Assembly: GCF_004803405.1 (NCBI RefSeq) | Contig: NZ_SSXI01000254.1 | Span: forward strand, 1 to 36,069 | Direction: 5' to 3' | DNA length: 36,069 nucleotides | Origin: Nocardioides sp. | GTDB taxonomy: Bacteria; Actinomycetota; Actinomycetes; Propionibacteriales; Nocardioidaceae | Shown here: positions 1 to 9,000 of the stretch, piece by piece | Layout of the letters: every line of letters begins with the position of its first letter | How positions within the stretch are numbered: position 1 is the first letter of the stretch | Position numbers and translations under genes: made by a program | Notes under the pieces: model-generated | Seen by the model: only the letters and a program-made list of their open reading frames with translations | Told to the model about the DNA's origin: nothing | Database searches by the model: none

Positions 1-2
1 CC

Positions 3-56
3 GAGAGCGGCAACATCGCACACCTCAACCCCAAAGGCATCTCTGTGACCAAGTGA
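3..56 (+). CDS. 3' end of an unidentified gene (partial)
   Basis: Seventeen codons ending in TGA at 54-56 are open to the left edge. Third codon positions are strongly G/C in this frame and in no other frame here, so it is probably the end of a real gene that starts outside the window. The visible tail is ESGNIAHLNPKGISVTK. It is too short to name a family. The next 100 bases show no consistent coding bias. Confidence 0.4.
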   Translation, partial: ESGNIAHLNPKGISVTK

Positions 57-149
57 GCAGTGCGACCGCACCGCCCAGGACATCGAGACCACCCGGAGCA
101 GGAGGCACGAACGCCCATGAGTCTGACAGCCACCGAGGGGATCGTCCGC

Positions 150-286
150 CAGCGGTCGCGGACGCCCACACCGAGTGCCCGGAGTACAGGGTGACCGCCC
201 TTCAGGTGACCGGCACCCGCACCGCCACCGGGGTCGAGGTGGAACCCGTCACATACCGGTGGGTGGCCGGGGAGCCGGTGGATTGA
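150..286 (+). pseudogene. C-terminal remnant resembling formate dehydrogenase alpha subunit
   Basis: The frame ending at TGA 284-286 reads AHTECPEYRVTALQV and then about 25 further residues. The pattern CPEYKVTAV is how many molybdopterin formate dehydrogenase alpha subunits end, and the fdsD-like gene starts two bases after this stop, as expected of an fds/fdh operon. The frame is formally open from the window start, but codons before about position 150 are poor in G/C at third positions and rich in Arg, His and Pro. The conserved segment normally just upstream, a hydrophobic stretch before LTN, is absent in all three frames. I read this as a truncated or frameshifted alpha-subunit tail. It could be a small expressed protein using the GTG at 53. 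Confidence 0.4.
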
Positions 287-287
287 C

Positions 288-812
288 GTGCCGGGCACAA
301 CTCCTCCCGAGACCAGCCTGATCAACGACATCGCGGCGCAGTTCGGTCACCTGCCCGCCGAGAAGGCTGCCGGCGAGGTCGCGAACCACGTGCGCAAGTT
401 CTGGGACCCGCGGATGCAATCGCGCCTGCTCGATCTCGCCGCCGCGGGGCCGGGGGATCTCGCACCCGTGGCGTACGCCGCGGCGGAGCTCGTGCGCCGT
501 GAGGCGCGGTCTGAGCACCCGACCGCAGCGACCTCCGGCGGCTTCGTCTCGGTGAGGACCACCGACGGCTGGCTCGAGGTCGACGCTGCGGTTCGGGCTC
601 GCCCCGGACTGGAGAGGGCTCTGGGCATCGGAGGGATCGCAGCGACGGAGCAACCGGCAGCAGATCTCGCACGGGTGCGGGCAGCGATCGAGCGGGTGAG
701 CGCGCACTGGACCTCGGCCGAGGTTCTCCTCGCTCTGGAGCAGGACGGCGTGCGAGCACACCGGTCGAATGCCGATCCGGAAACCGCCGCCACCCGCACG
801 GATGTGAGCTGA
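288..812 (+). CDS. fdsD: NAD-dependent formate dehydrogenase delta subunit (FdsD-like)
   Basis: A 174-residue protein starting at GTG 288. Residues 11-45 (NDIAAQFGHLPAEKAAGEVA, then NHVRKFWDPRM) match the FdsD family, the small subunit of soluble NAD-dependent molybdenum formate dehydrogenase, which oxidises formate to CO2 and is thought to help assembly or stability. FdsD is usually about 70-80 residues. Here about 100 more follow, including a stretch TTDGWLEVDAAVRARPGLER and an Ala/Glu-rich helix, which I do not recognise. G/C at third positions continues through the extension, so it is probably translated. The start lies two bases after the alpha-subunit remnant. No complete catalytic subunit is visible, so the enzyme may not function from this locus. 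Confidence 0.72.
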   Translation: MPGTTPPETSLINDIAAQFGHLPAEKAAGEVANHVRKFWDPRMQSRLLDLAAAGPGDLAPVAYAAAELVRREARSEHPTAATSGGFVSVRTTDGWLEVDAAVRARPGLERALGIGGIAATEQPAADLARVRAAIERVSAHWTSAEVLLALEQDGVRAHRSNADPETAATRTDVS

Positions 813-816
813 TCGA

Positions 817-951
817 ATGGGACGCGTCGCCGAGCGCGTTTCGCACGACGATGCCAGGCGAACGCCCGGACACGACGTCGACCTGGCCGAACTGATCCGT
901 CCCGACGGATCTTGGCGCGATGTCGACGACGTCGAGCACGCCACAGCCTGA
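817..951 (+). CDS. Hypothetical 44-residue protein
   Basis: ATG at 817 lies four bases after the FdsD-like stop and reads 44 codons to TGA 949-951. The product is acidic, with DVDLAELIRPDGSWRDVDDV near the end. The close spacing and same direction suggest the last gene of the formate dehydrogenase operon. No family is recognised. The gene ends 20 bases before the 3' end of the convergent sucD. It may be a remnant of a longer accessory gene. Confidence 0.35.
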   Translation: MGRVAERVSHDDARRTPGHDVDLAELIRPDGSWRDVDDVEHATA

Positions 952-970
952 GGACGGCGGTCGTGGACGT

Positions 971-1870
971 TCAGACCGGCTGCGACTCGAGGGCGGACTC
1001 GAGCACTCTCCGCATGAGCTGGGCGGTCTCGGACGGCGTCTGGCCGATCTGCACGCCGACAGACTCGAGAGCCGCCTTCTTCGCGGCGGCCGTGCCTGAG
1101 GAGCCCGACACGATGGCGCCCGCGTGGCCCATGGTCTTGCCCTCCGGCGCGGTGAAGCCGGCGACGTAGCCCACCACCGGCTTGGAGACGTGCTCCCTGA
1201 TGTACGCCGCCGCGCGCTCCTCCGCGTCGCCGCCGATCTCACCGATCATCACGATGGCGTCGGTGTCGGGATCGTTCTCGAACGCCTCGAGGCAGTCGAT
1301 GTGGGTCGTGCCGACGATCGGGTCTCCGCCGATTCCGACGCAGGTGGAGAAACCGATATCCCGCAGCTCGTGCATCAGCTGGTACGTCAGCGTGCCGGAC
1401 TTGGAGACAAGTCCGATCCGACCGGCCTTGGTGATGTCGGCGGGAATGATCCCGGCGTTCGATCTGCCGGGCGAGATCAGCCCTGGACAGTTCGGGCCGA
1501 TGATCCGGGTTCCGCGGGCCTCGGCGTACGCCCGGAACTCGGCGGTGTCGTGCACCGGGACGCCCTCGGTGATCACGACAGCCAACGGGATCGCGGCGTC
1601 TGCGGCCTCGATCGCCGCGGCCTTGGTGTGCGCCGGCGGCACGAACAGGACCGAGACGTCGGCCCCGGTCGCGGCGACCGCATCGGCGACGGTCCCGAAG
1701 ACCGGGATGTCCCTGGAGCCGACGCTCACGGTCTCGCCGGCTTTGCGGGGGTTCACGCCGCCGACGACGGTGGTGCCCGCGGCGAGCATCCGCGCGGTGT
1801 GCTTCATACCCTCGGAGCCGGTCATGCCCTGGACGATGACCCGGCTGTTCTCGGTCAGGAAGATTGCCAT
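971..1870 (-). CDS. sucD: Succinyl-CoA synthetase alpha subunit
   Basis: A 299-residue SucD. It pairs with SucC to make succinate, ATP (or GTP) and CoA from succinyl-CoA, ADP and phosphate, reversibly, in the TCA cycle. Visible are the CoA-binding start [20 protein letters not shown], the segment [11 protein letters not shown] (about 125-135), and the phosphohistidine motif [10 protein letters not shown] with His249, followed by the SGTAAAKK loop. The start at 1870 is preceded by a GAGGCGGAG ribosome site and fits the family; the frame stays open for 22 codons upstream without support. It lies 16 bases after sucC, so the two form an operon. Malate thiokinase is a paralogue that also occurs beside formate genes, but the sequence reads as the ordinary actinobacterial SucD. 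Confidence 0.95.
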   Translation of the reverse strand: MAIFLTENSRVIVQGMTGSEGMKHTARMLAAGTTVVGGVNPRKAGETVSVGSRDIPVFGTVADAVAATGADVSVLFVPPAHTKAAAIEAADAAIPLAVVITEGVPVHDTAEFRAYAEARGTRIIGPNCPGLISPGRSNAGIIPADITKAGRIGLVSKSGTLTYQLMHELRDIGFSTCVGIGGDPIVGTTHIDCLEAFENDPDTDAIVMIGEIGGDAEERAAAYIREHVSKPVVGYVAGFTAPEGKTMGHAGAIVSGSSGTAAAKKAALESVGVQIGQTPSETAQLMRRVLESALESQPV

Positions 1871-1886
1871 CGGTCTGCTCCGCCTC

Positions 1887-3062
1887 TCAGGCCACGCTCT
1901 GGTTGTGTGCAAGCTCCGCGGCCCGGTCGGCCGCACCGTCCATCGTGTCCACCAAGGTCACCAACGGATGGTTGCGCTCCGTGAGGATCCGTCGCCCCTC
2001 GCTCACGTTGTTCCCGTCGAGCCGGACGACCAGGGGCTTGTTCGCCTGCTCACCGAGAGCGTCCAGGGCACCCACGATGCCGTTCGCGACCGCGTCGCAC
2101 GCGGTGATCCCGCCGAACACGTTCACGAACACGCTCTTGACCTGTTCGTCGCCGAGGACGATCTGCAGCCCGTTGGCCATCACCTCGGCGCTCGCGCCGC
2201 CGCCGATGTCCAGGAAGTTCGCGGGCGTCACGTCGCCGTGCCGCCGGCCGGCGTACGCGACGACGTCCAGGGTCGACATCACCAGGCCTGCACCGTTGCC
2301 GATGATCCCCACGGACCCGTCCAGCTTGACGTAGTTGAGGCCCTTCTCCCTGGCGGCCAGCTCGAGGAGGTCCTCGTTCTCGACCACCTCGAACCCGGAG
2401 TGGTCCGGGTGACGGAAGCCAGCGCTCTCGTCGACAGAGGCCTTGCCGTCCAATGCCTCCAGCGTGCCGTCGCTCAACCGCACCAGTGGGTTCACCTCGA
2501 CCAGGGTGGCGTCCTCGGCGACGAAGACACGCCACAGCTGCCGGACGACGTCCTTGGCCTGATCAGCTATCTCGGGGGCGAACCCGGTTGCGGTCACGAT
2601 CTCCTCGACCTTGGCCTCATCGAGGCCGACCAGTGGGTCGATCGACACCTTCGCCACAGCGTCGGGGTTCTCCTTCGCCGTCACCTCGATCTCCACGCCG
2701 CCTTCGACCGAGGCGATGCACAGGTAGTTCCGGTTGGCGCGGTCGACCAGGAAGGAGACGTAGTACTCCTCCGCGATCTCTGCGGCTGGCGCGACCAGGA
2801 CCCGGTGGACGATGTGACCCTTGATGTTCATGCCGAGGATCTCGCTCGCCTTGTCGACCGCGTCGTCGGGATCAGTGGCTAGCTTCACGCCACCCGCCTT
2901 GCCCCGACCGCCGGTCTTGACCTGCGCCTTCACGACGACGCGGTCCCCGTGCGCCCGCGCCGCAGCGGATGCCTCCGCGGCGTCCGTCACCACCGTGCCC
3001 AAGGTCACCGGCACTCCGTGCCGCGCGAACAGCTCCTTGGCCTGGTACTCCATCAAGTCCAC
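1887..3062 (-). CDS. sucC: Succinyl-CoA synthetase beta subunit
   Basis: A 391-residue SucC, the ATP-grasp subunit of succinyl-CoA synthetase. It begins [19 protein letters not shown], the classic start, and carries [17 protein letters not shown] (nucleotide-binding Lys and Gly loop), EVNPL (metal-binding region near residue 200), and the C-terminal flavodoxin-like domain with [11 protein letters not shown] and [13 protein letters not shown]. The start is the GTG at 3062: a strong GAGGAGG lies about eight bases upstream, while the internal ATG at codon 4 has none. sucD follows after 16 bases. The location between formate dehydrogenase debris and a GntR regulator, away from other TCA genes, raises the possibility of a second copy serving CoA-thioester chemistry, for example oxalate or C1 metabolism. 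That is inference. Confidence 0.95.
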   Translation of the reverse strand: MDLMEYQAKELFARHGVPVTLGTVVTDAAEASAAARAHGDRVVVKAQVKTGGRGKAGGVKLATDPDDAVDKASEILGMNIKGHIVHRVLVAPAAEIAEEYYVSFLVDRANRNYLCIASVEGGVEIEVTAKENPDAVAKVSIDPLVGLDEAKVEEIVTATGFAPEIADQAKDVVRQLWRVFVAEDATLVEVNPLVRLSDGTLEALDGKASVDESAGFRHPDHSGFEVVENEDLLELAAREKGLNYVKLDGSVGIIGNGAGLVMSTLDVVAYAGRRHGDVTPANFLDIGGGASAEVMANGLQIVLGDEQVKSVFVNVFGGITACDAVANGIVGALDALGEQANKPLVVRLDGNNVSEGRRILTERNHPLVTLVDTMDGAADRAAELAHNQSVA

Positions 3063-3125
3063 GTGCGAGTCCTCCTCGAGTGTGCCCCGCTGATTGCATC
3101 GGGTCTCGCCGGACCCGGCTCGGAG

Positions 3126-3154
3126 ACTGTATGCTGTATTCAGGATTCAAGCAA
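3126..3154 (-). promoter_or_regulatory. Candidate sucCD promoter
   Basis: Read on the minus strand, TTGCTT (3149-3154) and TACAGT (3126-3131) are separated by 17 bases and lie 64 bases before the sucC start. The -10 box overlaps a TGTATGC motif (3128-3134) that recurs near the gntR gene and the 47-codon gene, so a regulator binding there could block RNA polymerase. This is a sequence-only call. Confidence 0.35.
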
Positions 3155-3199
3155 GGCAGGTTCCCCATGGATTGCGGCTCGCCCCGGTTGGTCGGGTTC

Positions 3200-3780
3200 C
3201 CTCGCGAGGTGTCCGACTCTTCGGCCGCCTCTGATCCCCCTGTGCGTCAGCCTGAGGCGAGACGGACCGAGATCCTGACCACGTACGACGCCGCGGGCCG
3301 GGGCGCGCGGAAAGAGATGCTCCGACGGGAGGGCCGGCGCTCCTCCCGTATCGCGAGGTGGCGGAGGGCCGAGCTGGCCGAGACGAAGTCGGCGTTGGGC
3401 CCGGCAGGAAAGGGCGCCCGCGCTCGTGGAGACGCCCTCCGAGAGCACGGGGATGCAGCAGCGGTCCCAGCGGTGACCGACCCGGCCCTCGACGACCTCG
3501 CCGAGCACGTCAGCGTGAAGCGGGCGAGCGTGGCGCTGGGGCGACCAGGGCAGCCTCTACTGCACCGAGCGGCCCCGCGGGTACGCGCCGCACCGCGGCG
3601 CCGCCGAACGCGCTCGCCACCGCCGAGCAGACCCACGTGCAGTGGGGTACTGACGGGCGAGCGGTTCTGCGACAGGTCGGTGGCCCGGACCTGGGCCACG
3701 GTGCTGGACGAAGGCCGTCATCTGGCCTCGACGTCCACGGCGAACCGGCCCGGGCCCGATCCGGTCGGGGGGCATTACCT
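3200..3780 (+). pseudogene. Decayed IS3-family transposase (OrfA/OrfB remnant)
   Basis: Near 3260-3400 the plus strand reads ILTTYDAAGRGARKEMLRRE, then SSRIARWRRAELA, which is the helix-turn-helix of IS3-type OrfA in actinobacteria. Further on, pieces of OrfB appear in different frames: HVSVKRASVALGRPGQ, SLYCTERPRGYAPHR, NALATAEQTHV, and GERFCDRSVARTWATVLDEG with LASTST. In intact elements these are contiguous, so at least three frame changes have accumulated. The DDE catalytic part downstream is missing. No terminal inverted repeats were found. It sits upstream of the sucC promoter and is probably a dead insertion. Confidence 0.65.
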
Positions 3781-4046
3781 GCCCACATCCGCCCAGATCG
3801 CGGTCACCGGAAACTTTCGTACAGACCGCGTACCGAGACGTGTCTCAGACTGCTTGGCATCATCCGGAGATCCCGGCGCTCGTGTCCCCGGCCGTGATCC
3901 TCGGGACGCTGAGCTTCATCCACGGTCTTGAGCCTGACGAGGTCCGCGCAGGTTGCGCGGGAGACCTCGAGGTTGAGTTGGACCAGCTGGCGGAGCTCAG
4001 ACGGAGCTCGGGCGCCGCCGCCCTCCTCGTAGTTGGAGCGGCTGCC

Positions 4047-4190
4047 TCAGTTGGCGTGCTCGTTGGCGGTGGGCTCGAGGTCCGCGTCGTCCAGGAGGTC
4101 GTGCAGCTCACGGTCGAGGTCGTCCTGGCAGACAACGCGCTCGAAGGTCGGCCGGGCGGCCAGGGCACCGAATCGACGAGTGAAAATCAT
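4047..4190 (-). CDS. Hypothetical 47-residue acidic protein
   Basis: ATG at 4190 is preceded by an excellent ribosome site, AAGGAGAAGAACC. The product MIFTRRFGALAARPTFERVV is followed by an acidic tail, CQDDLDRELHDLLDDADLE, to TGA at 4047. The same frame stays open after this TGA as far as 3804 with protein-like content (ELRQLVQLNLEVSRATCADL), so the gene may once have been longer and been shortened by a nonsense change, or the tail may be chance. No family is recognised. A TGTA-N5-TACA inverted repeat lies about 55 bases upstream of the start. Confidence 0.45.
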   Translation of the reverse strand: MIFTRRFGALAARPTFERVVCQDDLDRELHDLLDDADLEPTANEHAN

Positions 4191-4242
4191 GGTTCTTCTC
4201 CTTGCTCTCAAGAGGCCGAACCAGTTGGTTCTGCCCGCTTCG

Positions 4243-4255
4243 TGTACTGCATACA
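4243..4255. promoter_or_regulatory. Candidate operator TGTA-N5-TACA
   Basis: TGTACTGCATACA has perfect four-base arms around five bases and includes the GCATACA (TGTATGC) motif shared with the sucC and gntR upstream regions. GntR-family operators are often short palindromes with TGTA/TACA-type arms. It lies just upstream of the 47-codon gene, so the FCD-type GntR encoded at 4728-5468 is the natural candidate to bind it. Confidence 0.35.
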
Positions 4256-4259
4256 TTCT

Positions 4260-4727
4260 CCCACCGAGGCGACCGCAACCGAATCGACGAGCACGTGACT
4301 CTGTTCACAAGACCCGAGATTTCCAGTGACCGTGCTCACAAAAGACCGCTCCAACCGGAGAATATTCGGTCTCGACGCGGCCTGACCGTAGGAGTTGCCG
4401 TTCGACACCGAGGCCGGGAACGCCGAGCTCCGGATGGAGCGTGAAGGCGACGGGGTGCGCGTGGCGCGCTTCATGGCCGAGGAGAGGACCAACCAGCGGC
4501 GCCACACACGGTCCGCGATCGCCGAACCACCCCATCATCGATCCGGGCAGCAGCAGCCATCGCCATGGTCGAGAAATCCCGAGCCATCGGAAGCTGGCCA
4601 TGCCGCGCTTCTCGACCCGTGCAGATGGCCCGTGCCGATGCATAGAGATCAGGAGTGGTGCCTACCTCAGCCCGACGCGCAGAGACGGCGGCAAGCAGCT
4701 TCCGAGTCCCCTACGAGGGGAGACGAC
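4260..4727. other. Intergenic stretch with no recognisable gene
   Basis: About 470 bases between the 47-codon gene and gntR. A plus-strand segment near 4398-4490 reads like protein (NAELRMEREGDGVRVARFMA), but it has no supported start and runs into composition typical of shadow frames, so it may be a gene fragment. A minus-strand frame at 4305-4601 has one hydrophobic patch and no ribosome site. Nothing here is annotated as a gene. Confidence 0.4.
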
Positions 4728-5468
4728 TCAGGCTCGCTCCTCGGCGCCTTCCGTGCGCCACTCTTGGTAGATCTCGCGGGTCCGCTCGGCGTGCTGGCGC
4801 ATCTGGTTGGCGGCCCGCCGCGAGTTCTTCTCCTCGATCGCGTCGATGATGCCGGCGTGCTCGTCCCACGCATCCTTGCCGCGCGACCGTGCGATCGGCA
4901 GGTAGTACCACCGGACCCGCCGCGCCACCGAGGCGATGAGATCGGCGAGCACGAGGTTGCCGGACATAGAGACCACATGAGCGTGCAGTGCGGCGTTGGC
5001 AGCCACCATGGCCGCCTGGTCGTCGGCCGCAACGGCCTTCTCCCCGACCCGCTGCAGAGCGCGGAGCTTCTCCAGGTGCTCAGGCGTCGCATGCTTGGCC
5101 GCCAGGCGGGCGGACTCCGATTCCAAGATGGCACGGACCGCCAGGAGCTGATCGGCCTCCTCGTCGGTCGGCACGTGGACGAAGGCACCGTGGCCCGGGC
5201 GGAGGTCGACCCATCCCTCGGTCTGCAGGCGCTGCAGTGCCTCACGGACCGGTTGCCGGCTGACGCCGAGATCGCTCGCAAGCTCGCTCTCGACGAGGTG
5301 CTCCCCCGGCTCAAGCTCCCGGGTGACGATCATCTCGGCGATCGCTTCGTACACGCGCTCGCGCAGCGGCGTCGGACGCTCGAGTGGTGGCCGCGTGGCT
5401 CGGCGAGCGGGAGCAGCCTCACGGACGCTTCCTCCTGCTGGCGCCGAACCAGGTTCCGGCTTCTTCAT
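4728..5468 (-). CDS. GntR-family transcriptional regulator, FCD (FadR) type
   Basis: About 246 residues. A basic, Pro/Ala-rich N-terminal tail of about 30 residues precedes a winged helix-turn-helix (LRERVYEAIAEMIVTRELEP, then VSRQPVREALQRLQTEGWV), followed by the all-helical FCD ligand domain: RAILESESARLAAKHAT, LHAHVVSMSGN, and WDEHAGIIDAIEEKN. His residues in the last two segments fit the FCD metal site. Such regulators usually sense small carboxylates and repress nearby catabolic genes. The ATG at 5468 has GGGAG about seven bases upstream; an in-frame ATG at 5510 has no ribosome site. A TGTATGC motif lies 58-64 bases upstream. Candidate targets are itself, the 47-codon gene and sucCD. Confidence 0.88.
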   Translation of the reverse strand: MKKPEPGSAPAGGSVREAAPARRATRPPLERPTPLRERVYEAIAEMIVTRELEPGEHLVESELASDLGVSRQPVREALQRLQTEGWVDLRPGHGAFVHVPTDEEADQLLAVRAILESESARLAAKHATPEHLEKLRALQRVGEKAVAADDQAAMVAANAALHAHVVSMSGNLVLADLIASVARRVRWYYLPIARSRGKDAWDEHAGIIDAIEEKNSRRAANQMRQHAERTREIYQEWRTEGAEERA

Positions 5469-5525
5469 GGCATCTCCCGGCCTGTCTTGTCGAAGTTCCT
5501 GGGCAACCATGCCCGACGGTCCTTA

Positions 5526-5532
5526 GCATACA
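5526..5532 (-). promoter_or_regulatory. TGTATGC motif upstream of gntR
   Basis: TGTATGC on the minus strand, 58-64 bases before the gntR start and overlapping a possible TATGCT -10 box. It is the third copy within 2.4 kb. See the finding on this motif. Confidence 0.3.
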
Positions 5533-5580
5533 GTCGTCCAGATGCACCGCCGTGCACTTCCCAGCGTTTGTGCCCCGCGA

Positions 5581-5749
5581 TGCGTGACGGGGCTCGTTAT
5601 CTGGTCTACGGCACCTACGACTGGGGAGCCCTCCGAGCACGAGAGTTCTCGCAGGCGCGGTGCGCGAGGCGCGGGAGGAGACCGGCGTACCTGTGACGCT
5701 AACGGGTATGGCTGGGCCCCTGCAGTGGACCGCCGCCGGGGACGCTGCC
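5581..5749 (+). pseudogene. Nudix hydrolase fragment
   Basis: One frame reads GARYLVYGTYDWGALRARE. About 5655 the sense switches by one base to AGAVREAREETGVPVTLTG. The segment REAREETGV is the second half of the Nudix box (REUXEEXGU), and YDWG before it resembles the W-G-x-P-G-G lead-in. The start of the box and the rest of the fold are missing. This looks like a frameshifted piece of a Nudix gene meeting a LysE fragment of opposite orientation at about 5700. Confidence 0.4.
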
Positions 5750-5860
5750 ACGAACAGGACGTAGAGCGGCTTGGGACCGGGGAGCAGCGATCACGACGAG
5801 GCCGACGAGGTAGGTCGGGAGGTCGGTGACGCCCAGCGCGTGAACATTGTGGAGCCGGGT
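5700..5860 (-). pseudogene. LysE/RhtB transporter N-terminal fragment
   Basis: On the minus strand, LGVTDLPTYLVGLVVI is followed, after a one-base frame change, by LLPGPKPLYVLFVAA. Together they match the first membrane helix and the PGP-N-LYVL motif of LysE-family amino acid exporters (typically LPTYLLGLVVIVLLPGPNSL). Nothing of the remaining helices is present; the sequence ends near 5700 against the Nudix fragment. A dead gene fragment. Confidence 0.45.
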
Positions 5861-6011
5861 GGTCCGCAGGATGAGTTCGGCGGTCCTGGGCTCGGCTCCC
5901 GATCGGGCAACGCACCTTGCCCCGATCACGGTATCGCGGGACATGACGCGTCGTGCGCGCTGGCGGGGATACTGCCTGATCCGGCACGACTGCCGAAGGC
6001 GGTGATGGGCC

Positions 6012-9000
6012 ATGGCGAGCGTCGCGCGATCGGACGCCGACGCCGATCGGCGTCGGCCTGCGCCGGTCACGAAGCCGGGGCAGCAGGCGGCCGCCCCTCC
6101 GGCCCAGAGACACCCGGCGGCTGTCCTCGTGCCCGGCGCCATGCACGCCCTCCAGCGCCTCGCGGGCAATGCCGCCGCGAGCAGGCTCGTCGCGTCCCAG
6201 AACGACGCCGGCACCGCCGTCGACCCGCGGGTCGAGGAGGCCAGCCGGGACTTCGGGCGGATGGCAGAACGCAGACTCGGGGTCCCGGAAGGCTACGTTC
6301 CCCCCGCGAGCGGGGAAGGTCGCCGGGACACCGCCGGCCACGCGTCCGCCCGCGTCGGTCAGGTGCGAGAGGCGACCGCGCAGACCGCGGAGTCCGTTGA
6401 TCAGCTGAGCGCCGAGGTCGCCACGGCCAGGCAGGCAACTCCGTCGAGCCCGCCGCCGCCGAGACCCGCAGCGCCCGCCGATGCGATCGCGCCGGAGCAG
6501 GAGCCGAGCGCGATCGCTGGGGAGGCAGAGTCGCGCCGTGCGCCGACGGCTGGCCTCAACATCCCACTCGACGAGGCAGCGGGTCCCGGGCCGGAGAGCG
6601 GCCACGCGCTGAGACAGCTGCAAGGTCTTCAGGACTCCCAGCCCGGAGTCGTCGCGCTCGGCGCGACCATCAACGAGCACATCGCCCAGCTCCGCCAGCG
6701 AGCGGCCGCAAACGCTGCACGAGTCTCGGGCGACCTGAAGTCCGAGGCGGCCGGCCAGCGTTCGGCGGTGCACAATGCGGTTCAGTCCAGTCGGGCCGCC
6801 GTCGGTGGTGTCATCCGCAACACCCGCGCTCGGGTCGTTGCCGAGGCCGCCGCGTCGCGTGCGGCAGTCGGTCAGCGTGGTCAGGAGGCTCACGAGCGGG
6901 TCGCCGCCACCACCGACGCCCAGACGGCCCAGGTGGACGAGACCATCGCTCGGGGCACCGCTGACGCGCGGGCCATCTTCACCGATGCCGAGGGCCGGAT
7001 CGACGCCACCGCCGAGACCGAGGCGCAGACCGCCCGCGAGCACGCCCACGAGCTGGCAGCTCAGGCGCAGGACCTCGGCCGGAGCGAGGCCGAGCGATAC
7101 CGCCGGGACGAGGAGGACGCCGACCTCGGTGCCCGTCAGGCCGAGGCGGTGATGGAGACCGCGGAAAGGTTCGCCCGGCAGCTGCGGACCGACGGCGACG
7201 ACCTCGCTGCCCAGGTGCGCGAGCAGGCCGGCGAGGCCCGGGAACAGGTGGGCACCGAGGCCGAACCGACCGTCACCGGGGTCGGCGAGGTCGGCCGGGG
7301 TGCCACGGACGGCATCCGCAACATGCTCGGCTCGGTTCGACAGGGCGTCGACTCCGTAATCCGGCAGGGCCGGGAACAGGTGGGTGCCGCCGAGAGAGGC
7401 GTGGTCGCCGAGGTCGACAACCTGGACCGCGCCGCTCGGGGCCGGGCCGAGGCGATGCGGGCCGAGGGCGAGGCGAGCCTCGACGCCGCGCTCGGTGCCG
7501 GTCTGGTCGCGCACGCCAGGCTCGCCGGGCAGGCTGGACAGCTGCTCGACCAAGCGGGCCGCGACGCCATCGGCGAGCTGCACACGATCGCCTCCCAGGC
7601 GGCCGCGGCGGGACCGGCCCCGGTGCAGCGGGAGGCAGGGAGCGGGACTGGCGACGGCGGGGCGAGCGGCGGTCCGCCGCCGACCGCTCGCGAGGATGGG
7701 CCAGTGGGGGTGCTCGACCAGATGGCCCCCGAACTCGACCGGGCCGCGGACGAGCAGGGCCAGGAGATGGTGCAGTCGCTACAGGGGGCCTCGGCCGGTG
7801 CCCAGCAGGGCGGCAACGCCTGGCTCACCGAGACCCAGGGAAACATGGGCCAGCTCGCCACCACCGCGCAGACCGGACTCGGCCAGGTGGTCGACACGGC
7901 GGGGACCCAGATCGACGGCACCGTGGCCGAGGGGGAGTCGCGGGCCACGGGGGCCGTCGAGCAGGTGTCGGGCGACGTCGACGCCCGGCTCGGCCAGGTG
8001 CGCGACTCTGTGGACGGCGGGGTCAGCGAGGCGGAGCGCAGCATTCGGGGCGGGGCGGCCGAGGGGACCCAGCACGCGGACGCGACCTTCGGGGAGCTGC
8101 CCGCGCAGATGCGCTCTGCGGCCGAGGCTCAGGACAGCTGGTGGGGTCGCGCCACGTCGTGGGTCTCCAACCAGCTCGCCGACACCTGGGAGGCCATTAG
8201 GGGGATGGCCGACTGGCGGTTCGTCGCGAGCCTGGCGGTCGGGATCGGTGCCGCCCTGGTGGTGGGACTCGCGGCGGCGGCGCTCATCGCCGCGGCCCCG
8301 TTCACGGTACCCGCGTTGGCCGCGGCGCTCATCGTCGGCGCGGCCGCCGGGGCAGCCGGGTTCGCGGCCGCCCAGGTGACGGGCAACCTCCTGGACCCCA
8401 ACCCCAACCGACGCTGGTACGACGGTGTCGGTCACGCCGCGATCCTCGGCACCTTCGTCGGCGCTGCCGGAGCCGCAGCGACCTTCTATGGCCTGTCGCT
8501 GGCGGCCGGGACTCTGCTGGTGATGGGCGGCGCGGGAGTCGGCAGCGTGGTGGCCAACCTCGCGACCGGACGCGAGTGGGACGACCACCTGGTCGCCAAC
8601 ATCTTGATCCTCGGCATCTTCCACGGCGTGATCAAGGCGATCGGGTCTCGGATCCCGGGCCGCGGCACGGCAGAGACCCCCGGCGAGAGCCGACGCACCT
8701 CCGACTACCGGCCGCCCCCCGGCACGGTGCCGGAGGTTGTCGTGGACAACCCAGGCCGGGTCCAGGCCGGCGAGATGACCGGCGATGCCACCAGCGGCTG
8801 GACCTGCGAGCTGACCGACGCGCAGACCCGCGCCAGCTACGGCTACGCCGAGGTCGAGGCGACACCCGAGGGGACGCCCAGAGGAGGGCCTCACCTCACC
8901 ATCGACCCAACGAACGCCAGGCTGCCCGACGGATCCCCGGTCCGCCTCACCGCCCGTGGCTTCACCTGGACCGAGGCGTCCCTGCGCGCCGCGATCGAGT

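Noticed and set aside
1182..2882. 566-codon plus-strand frame
   Set aside because: Antisense to sucC and sucD; no independent motif.
971..3062. Malate thiokinase (mtkAB) instead of succinyl-CoA synthetase
   Set aside because: The context with formate genes made this tempting, but both subunits read as ordinary actinobacterial SucC and SucD, and no serine-cycle gene is visible.
5523..7583. 686-codon open frame on the minus strand
   Set aside because: It covers the LysE fragment and the start of the 1,111-residue gene in the opposite direction. Only the short LysE segment has meaning; codon bias supports the plus-strand gene.
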